64,000 nt of DNA from Hygrophila difformis (lineage: Eukaryota; Streptophyta; Magnoliopsida; Lamiales; Acanthaceae). A model generated the notes under the pieces. That model had not been told where the DNA came from. It searched no databases and saw only the letters and a list, made by a program, of their open reading frames with translations. The stretch spans positions 19,005,073 to 19,069,072 of the forward strand of contig JAOANR010000015.1 of the NCBI GenBank assembly GCA_030278955.1. Direction: 5' to 3'. This document shows, piece after piece, positions 58,053-64,000 of the stretch (the first letter of the stretch is position 1; the number at the start of each line of letters is the position of its first letter). Both the position numbers and the translations under genes were made by a program.

Positions 58053-58856
58053 TATTTGGCACTCTATTGCCAATCAAAATCTTGCATGGTCTTAGACATT
58101 ACTTAGTAATACATTTTATTTTATTTTTTTTTAATGGGGATAAATTACACTATTGTACCCATTTAATTATTTGGATAAATTTATACTAATTTATTCTTAT
58201 AAGTGTGATTAGGCTTGGATAAAAATTGGTTAGTAGGAAGATAGAATCATGGGCAATTAGTGAGACCACAATTTTGTCACTTACCTTGCAAGACCTCCGG
58301 GCAGGCATTATGCTTAATATAAGGACAAATTATGTCAAAAAGAAACGGTCATCTTCCTGCTATCAATCCCATGATTGTGTCTTCCGCTATCAATTCCATG
58401 ATTTTTGTTGTTGCCAAAGCTGCCAATTGAAGATTGCTTATGGTACTATAGATAACCACTACCTAAACCCTAAAGCTCTCATTAACCCGGTCCCTTGGAG
58501 TTAGAGGCTGCTCACATAGAGGGTAGTGTTTGCTGTCGATTCCTTCCTGCTTGTAGAACTTGTTCCCAGGCTCGCTCTCTGTCTGGCAATTCCTGTAAGT
58601 TGATTCCGCTTCCTACATGCGTTTAAATCTTGTCGTCCAATAAATGCCTAAACTTGATCCATGGTCTTTCGTGTGACTGCTAGCATAGCAGAAACCCTCC
58701 TGGAATACCTTCTGTAAATTCATAGTTGAAGACTACAACGTGTATATATATGGTGTAAGTATATAGTCATTACAGAGTCAAGTGGGTTTGTCATTTTCAA
58801 GTAAGTCATGTGGTATTTGAATCCTAATTATTTAATTCTCCTTTTCCAAGAGTGTA

Positions 58857-58894
<38 letters not shown>

Positions 58895-59943
58895 TGATGC
58901 AATCGTGTATATATATGATGCTCTCAGAACTATTTGCCAAATGTGGACGGTAGACTGGAAGTATAATCTAATTATATGATCATATAACATATGTTTACAT
59001 CTCACTATATAGACACAGTCTATATACTATAGCCTTCTAAATAATTTAATTATATGCAACTAGAAGTCCAAATTTCCCAACTCTGGCAATTGTCTTTCAG
59101 AGCCTCACTTGAAAATTATTTAGTGGTGGACGTGTCTAAGATCTTCAATTTATTATTGTGGTTATTTTTTTTTATTAATGAACTCCCTGGTGGAATACGG
59201 TTTATGTGGAGAAGTTGGTATTGACGAGTTGATGCTTATGTGGTTTATGCGGATTGTGCGGTTGAGGGGCAGGACCGTGACGGGTCTCTAGCGACGTAAC
59301 TCGCCCCCTCTGTCAAAATTAATTAAATCCAGGTTGACGAACCTTTGATTATGCGGTATTGTGGGTCTAACCCCTAACCTCGCCTGCGGGCCTAGGTTAG
59401 GGCACCGGTGCTATAGGTTTAGACATCATTTGCGGATTTTGCGGATTATGCGGTTAAGGGTGTCCTCGTCAATATTAATTCGTCATTTTATTAAGTATAA
59501 TGATTTGAGGTTATGTCAACTATTTGGTTACATAATTGTAGCCCTATGGAATTGGGATTAACTTACCAGTTTTTACTGATTTGTGTGTGCATGTCTTCTT
59601 TCTTTTTCAGGATTCGAAAATGAGACACCATGAGCATTACACGCATTGGGGGAAGGGACTTTGAAAGATGATTTTGATTAAATAAAATTGTATATGATTA
59701 TATATGTAATCTAATTTGACTCATGCTATTTTTTTTCCTTTACGCGTTGAGACTCCTAATATTTTGCAAAACATTTATTTTTAAACTACTTTGTATTTTG
59801 CACGAAATAATTGCCAAAGTTGTAGGATTTGTTTTAATAAGCCTCAGCATCTCTTGGTTAATTTGTGTGTTATAGTATTTTAGCCAAGAGATGTGGCGGT
59901 AACATCCCCTTTATTTTGATGTTTTGAAATTGGGGGTGTTACA
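57905..59943 (+). repeat. Short gypsy derivative 5' LTR
   Basis: Contains a compound microsatellite: about 20 ATT units (about 57951-58012) then about 12 ATC units (about 58016-58051), and a TA run at about 58860-58891, longer than in the 3' LTR. Confidence 0.95.
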
Positions 59944-60368
59944 AAGTGGTATCAGAGCGGTTTGATTCTTTCGGACCAATATTTTTAGTAGTATATAAAT
60001 ATTTAGTTTTTTTTGCTACATTTCCATAAAAGCTATGGATTTGTTTTTAAAGTTTATATAAAAATATATATATTATAATTTTTAATTTCGTAAGAATATT
60101 ATTACTATGTTTTTAAGTAAAAAAAAAAATCATGGAAACTTTGTCTTGCATAAATATATTTTGAAATTATGCATTAAATTATTTTTTTTAAAACTCAGGG
60201 GATGGGTCATATACGTACATGTGCATTCATTTAGTTATATGTCAGAGCTAACACACTCTCTCGATCTATATATCTCCCATGCCCATTTCTTGAACACTTG
60301 CATGGAATACTCTATCCTTAGACGCTAAGCGACTTCGAGGACGAAGTCGATTTTTAAGGAGGGTAGAT
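59944..60368 (+). other. Internal region of the short gypsy derivative
   Basis: Primer site TGGTATCAGAGCGG at 59947-59960, AT-rich non-coding sequence, an 8-bp hairpin CGACTTCG/CGAAGTCG with loop AGGA (60330-60349), and the polypurine tract TTTTTAAGGAGGG (60351-60363). No gag or pol remains. Confidence 0.9.
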
Positions 60369-60415
60369 TGTGATACCCGAGAAATCACTCGAAAGAATCA
60401 TATTCTACCGAGGTG

Positions 60416-60477
<62 letters not shown>

Positions 60478-60478
60478 G

Positions 60479-60519
<41 letters not shown>

Positions 60520-62400
60520 TATTTGGCACTCTATTGCCAATCAAAATCTTGCATGGTCTTAGACATTACTTAGTAATACCTTTTATTTTATTTTTTTTTA
60601 ATGGGGATAAATTACACTATTGTACCCATTTAATTTTTTGGATAAATTTATACTAATTTATTCTTATAAGTGTGATTAGGCTTGGATAAAAATTGGTTAG
60701 TAGGAAGATAGAATCATGGGCAATTAGTGAGACCACAATTTTGTCACTTACCTTGCAAGACCTCCGGGCAGGCATTATGCTTAATATAAGGACAAATTAT
60801 GTCAAAAAGAAACGGTCATCTTCCTGCTATCAATCCCATGATTGTGTCTTCCGCTATCAATTCCATGATTTTTGTTGTTGCCAAAGCTGCCAATTGAAGA
60901 TTGCTTATGGTACTATAGATAACCACTACCTAAACCCTAAAGCTCTCATTAACCCGGTCCCTTGGAGTTAGAGGCTGCTCACATAGAGGGTAGTGTTTGC
61001 TGTCGATTCCTTCCTGCTTGTAGAACTTGTTCCCAGGCTCGCTCTCTGTCTGGCAATTCCTGTAAGTTGATTCCGCTTCCTACATGCGTTTAAATCTTGT
61101 CGTCCAATAAATGCCTAAACTTGATCCATGGTCTTTCGTGTGACTGCTAGCATAGCAGAAACCCTCCTGGAATACCTTCTGTAAATTCATAGTTGAAGAC
61201 TACAACGTGTATATATATGGTGTAAGTATATAGTCATTACAGAGTCAAGTGGGTTTGTCATTTTCAAGTAAGTCATGTGGTATTTGAATCCTAATTATTT
61301 AATTTTCCTTTTCCAAGAGTGTATATTTATATATATATATATATATATTTTTGATGCAATCGTGTATATATATGATGCTCTCAGAACTATTTGCCAAATG
61401 TGGACGGTAGACTGGAAGTATAATCTAATTATATGATCATATAACATATGTTTACATCTCACTATATAGACACAGTCTATATACTATAGCCTTCTAAATA
61501 ATTTAATTATATGCAACTAGAAGTCCAAATTTCCCAACTCTGGCAATTGTCTTTCAGAGCCTCACTTGAAAATTATTTAGTGGTGGACGTGTCTAAGATC
61601 TTCAATTTATTATTGTGGTTATTTTTTTTTATTAATGAACTCCCTGGTGGAATACGGTTTATGTGGAGAAGTTGGTATTGACGAGTTGATGCTTATGTGG
61701 TTTATGCGGATTGTGCGGTTGAGGGGCAGGACCGTGACGGGTCTCTAGCGACGTAACTCGCCCCCTCTGTCAAAATTAATTAAATCCAGGTTGACGAACC
61801 TTTGATTATGCGGTATTGTGGGTCTAACCCCTAACCTCGCCTGCGGGCCTAGGTTAGGGCACCGGTGCTATAGGTTTAGACATCATTTGCGGATTTTGCG
61901 GATTATGCGGTTAAGGGTGTCCTCGTCAATATTAATTCGTCATTTTATTAAGTATAATGATTTGAGGTTATGTCAACTATTTGGTTACATAATTGTAGCC
62001 CTATGGAATTGGGATTAACTTACCAGTTTTTACTGATTTGTGTGTGCATGTCTTCTTTCTTTTTCAGGATTCGAAAATGAGACACCATGAGCATTACACG
62101 CATTGGGGGAAGGGACTTTGAAAGATGATTTTGATTAAATAAAATTGTATATGATTATATATGTAATCTAATTTGACTCATGCTATTTTTTTTCCTTTAC
62201 GCGTTGAGACTCCTAATATTTTGCAAAACATTTATTTTTAAACTACTTTGTATTTTGCACGAAATAATTGCCAAAGTTGTAGGATTTGTTTTAATAAGCC
62301 TCAGCATCTCTTGGTTAATTTGTGTGTTATAGTATTTTAGCCAAGAGATGTGGCGGTAACATCCCCTTTATTTTGATGTTTTGAAATTGGGGGTGTTACA
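60369..62400 (+). repeat. Short gypsy derivative 3' LTR
   Basis: Near-identical partner of 57905-59943, with the same compound microsatellite (about one ATC unit longer) and a shorter TA run near 61330. Confidence 0.95.
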
Positions 62401-62512
62401 CCTATAAATTAGGGCATTCTCTATGTAATCATTAGAAGATGTGATTTATCAAGAATAAAAATATTTTGAGTCTTCTCATTTCTCCCGTTCATATTTTTTT
62501 ATTTTTACTGCT

Positions 62513-62715
62513 GAATGAATGCATGATAAAGCTTTCGGCTTTCTCAAAGCTTCTTCATCAGCTTTCTTGATGGCAGCCAACGTAGGGTTTTGTGGAAGAG
62601 GGGTCGGATCAACATTTGTTTCTACAACTTCCCATAAACCTAATGCTTGCAAATAAGATTTCATCTTTATTGCCCAAGAGAAATAATTTTTTCCATCAAA
62701 AAGAGGAATGATGGA
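62513..62715 (-). pseudogene. Inverted copia gag N-terminal fragment
   Basis: The minus strand encodes IPLFDGKNYFSWAIKMKSYL then LGLWEVVE, the typical start of copia gag, ending at CIHSAV where it meets LTR sequence. The element around it is plus-strand, so this piece is inverted. The breakpoint lies at about 62,710, where the plus-strand gag piece begins. Confidence 0.8.
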
Positions 62716-63046
62716 GGAAAAAATTTCCACCCTTGAAGATTCTAAAGATTTATCTAAAATAACATCTGCAGAATTGATCAATGCTCTCCAAGCGATGGAT
62801 CAAAGAAGAATTATGAGGAAAGATGATACAAAGTATGTTGAAAGTGCTCTATTTGCCCGGAGCAACCGGAAAACAAAACCTCAATGCAATCTTTGCAAAA
62901 GGTTTGGCCATGAAGAAAATGATTGCTGGCACAAGGGAAAACCGCAGTGTTTCAAGTGCAAGCGGTTTGGGCACTTACAAAATGAGTGCAGAAACAACAA
63001 GTATGAAGCAAATTTAGCGACAGAAGAAGTGGAAACTCTTCTGTAA
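62708..63046 (+). pseudogene. Copia gag C-terminal fragment with two zinc knuckles
   Basis: Encodes the end of copia gag: SKDLSKITSAELINALQAMD, then two CCHC knuckles (CNLCKRFGHEENDC and CFKCKRFGHLQNEC, both C-x2-C-x4-H-x4-C) and a stop at 63046. Two knuckles in tandem are found in some copia families. No protease or pol follows; the hairpin array starts right after. Confidence 0.82.
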
Positions 63047-63048
63047 TT

Positions 63049-63192
63049 GGTGAGAAGTGCACCGGATGAATGAAGTTGGAGAGAAGTGCTCCAACAATGT
63101 TGACTGGAGAGAAGTGCTCCAGATTTGGGTGAGAAGTGCACCCAAGAATATTGGAGAGAAGTGCTCCAATGGATGCGGGAGAGAAGTGCTCC
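63049..63192 (+). repeat. Six hairpins with an invariant AGAAGTG loop
   Basis: Six stem-loops between the gag stop and the polypurine tract, each with loop AGAAGTG. Stems: GGTG/CACC (63049-63063), GTTGGAG/CTCCAAC (63075-63095), CTGGAG/CTCCAG (63104-63122), TTGGGTG/CACCCAA (63125-63145), ATTGGAG/CTCCAAT (63150-63170) and GGAG/CTCC (63178-63192). Stem bases differ between hairpins but stay paired, while the loop never changes. Part of a further copy is in the inverted fragment near 63575-63592. Confidence 0.92.
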
Positions 63193-63465
63193 ACCAAAAT
63201 TATTTTATTAAATTTCTACATTAAGGGAGGATGTTAGAAATAATAATGTAGAATTTAAAATTTGAATTTGAATTAGATATGCATCTAAGTTGTTGCACTC
63301 TTTTGATTGTTGGTTGAGATTTATTTGTTAGAAAGATTTGTTTTATGCACCTATAAATTAGGGCATTCTCTATGTAATCATTAGAAGATGTGATTTATCA
63401 AGAATAAAAATATTTTGAGTCTTCTCATTTCTCCCGTTCATATTTTTTTATTTTTCCAACAGAAA

Positions 63466-63592
63466 AGAGTGCAACAACTTAGATGCATATCTAATTCAAA
63501 TTCAAATTTTAAATTCTACATTATTATTTCTAACATCCTCCCTTAATGTAGAAATTTAATAAAATAATTTTGCTGGAGCACTTCTCTCCCAC
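63466..63592 (-). mobile_element. Inverted fragment of the same copia-like element
   Basis: The reverse complement of the LTR start (63467-63535), polypurine tract (63536-63548) and last internal bases including one hairpin (to about 63592). It directly follows the 3' LTR in opposite orientation, so two element 3' parts face each other. The join occurs at a CCAACA word present in both sequences. Confidence 0.8.
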
Positions 63593-64000
63593 TATTGGCG
63601 TAGTTTTTCCACGGTCTTGTTAATGATGATCTAGGAATATCATCAATTATTTTAACCCTATTTGAATATAGCGGTAAGATATTAGTATATAAAAATATAT
63701 TAGAAAAATATTAAAGAAGTGTATCTATTTGTAAATTGAGTAATAATTACAAATATATTATTATTATAATTTATTTTTCATACATTACTCTAAATGCACG
63801 GAAAATGAGATGCACGGAAAATGAGGTGAATGGTGTTTATGAGGGTATATTTTAGCACCACCCAAGCAATAAATAAGAGCAATCATTACAATTATTTATT
63901 ACAATAATAAATGGAAAAAACAATTAATGTTAAATTTCCACAATTAAGAATAAGATCGTGTAAGGTTTATATAACCGGGTCTCATTGATGACAAATTTAA
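63593..64000. other. AT-rich DNA, nothing recognised
   Basis: No open frame, terminal repeat or exon signal supported. A doubled GATGCACGGAAAATGAG-like word near 63800 is the only local repetition. Confidence 0.35.

Larger units (their letters stand above)
57905..62400 (+). mobile_element. Short gypsy derivative: long LTRs, tiny interior
   Basis: 4,496 bp with LTRs 57905-59943 (2,039 bp) and 60369-62400 (2,032 bp), TGTGATACCC to GGGGGTGTTACA, flanked by CCTAT at 57900-57904 and 62401-62405. The internal part is only 425 bp and non-coding, with primer site TGGTATCAGAGC at 59947 and a polypurine tract before the 3' LTR. The LTR 3' ends and pre-PPT hairpin resemble those of the gypsy element at 33784-45692, so it is probably a non-autonomous relative. 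The LTRs differ by only a few substitutions and repeat-length changes, so insertion was very recent. Confidence 0.95.
57782..63461 (+). mobile_element. Small copia-like element with rearranged gag, split by a gypsy derivative
   Basis: The 5' LTR starts TGTTAGAAAT at 57782, is interrupted at 57904 by the gypsy derivative, and resumes at 62401 to about 62513. The 3' LTR is 63232-63461 (230 bp, TGTTAGAAAT to TTCCAACA). The 5' LTR lacks its last few bases, and no primer site follows. About 720 bp of internal DNA carries gag pieces in opposite orientations, then six hairpins and a polypurine tract (AAGGGAGGA) before the 3' LTR. There is no pol. No matching target duplication was found outside the two LTRs, so the locus has been rearranged. 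Confidence 0.8.

Noticed and set aside
57888..58106. Frame encoding runs of Tyr then His (also at 60370-60573)
   Set aside because: It is the translation of an ATT/ATC microsatellite in an LTR.
59361..59561. 66-codon frame repeated at 61818-62018
   Set aside because: Identical because both lie in LTR copies; no domain and no conservation beyond the repeat.

Overview
The window is plant nuclear DNA, most likely from a flowering eudicot. The evidence is spliceosomal GT/AG introns, AT-rich spacers, plant-type LTR retrotransposons with initiator-Met primer sites, CACTA, PIF/Harbinger, Helitron, Mutator-like, Stowaway and Tourist elements, and a plant mobile-domain-like gene. No ribosomal RNA, bacterial operon or CRISPR array is present. 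Most of the window is transposable elements, many nested, and I could read the order of insertion from target-site duplications.

Layout. 1-4.3 kb: unassigned repeat-rich DNA with an array of perfect hairpins whose loops are GTG or close to it. 4.8-6.4 kb: a three-exon minus-strand gene resembling the DUF1985/plant mobile domain family. 7.3-8.49, 20.53-21.77 and 50.14-50.8 kb: what looks like one broken plus-strand host gene whose exon-like pieces are separated by more than 40 kb of insertions. 8,488-20,530: a decayed minus-strand Ty1/copia element holding a 5.07-kb Helitron (13,411-18,484) with exons of a captured gene, plus three MITEs. 21,778-45,811 and 45,815-50,137: two PIF/Harbinger elements abutting on one shared TAA. 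The first is split by a 7.8-kb CACTA element (22,971-30,758, TSD CTA) and by an 11.9-kb Ty3/gypsy chromovirus with an intact polyprotein (33,784-45,692, TSD ACCTT). With both insertions and their TSDs removed it is 4,329 bp, against 4,323 bp for its neighbour, which confirms the reconstruction.

50.3-57.7 kb holds two Tourist-like MITEs, a probable TRIM remnant, a 124-bp tandem duplication, a 2.47-kb Mutator-type foldback element with a 9-bp TSD, a tRNA-headed SINE and a Stowaway MITE. 57.8-63.5 kb is a small copia-like element (230-bp LTRs) with a rearranged gag. Its 5' LTR was hit by a very young gypsy derivative with 2.03-kb LTRs and only 425 bp of internal DNA (57,905-62,400). An inverted piece of the copia-like element follows.

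Functionally, the gypsy polyprotein looks complete. It could mobilise the short gypsy derivative in trans, because the two share LTR ends, primer site and a hairpin before the polypurine tract. The CACTA element keeps an intact eight-exon tnpA-like gene, but its tnpD-like transposase gene is broken. Both Harbinger copies carry the same transposase frameshift, so neither encodes an intact transposase. The observations I rate highest are the covarying hairpin arrays, especially six hairpins with an invariant AGAAGTG loop just before a polypurine tract, the tandem Harbinger pair, the extra coiled-coil ORF upstream of gag, and the Helitron gene capture.
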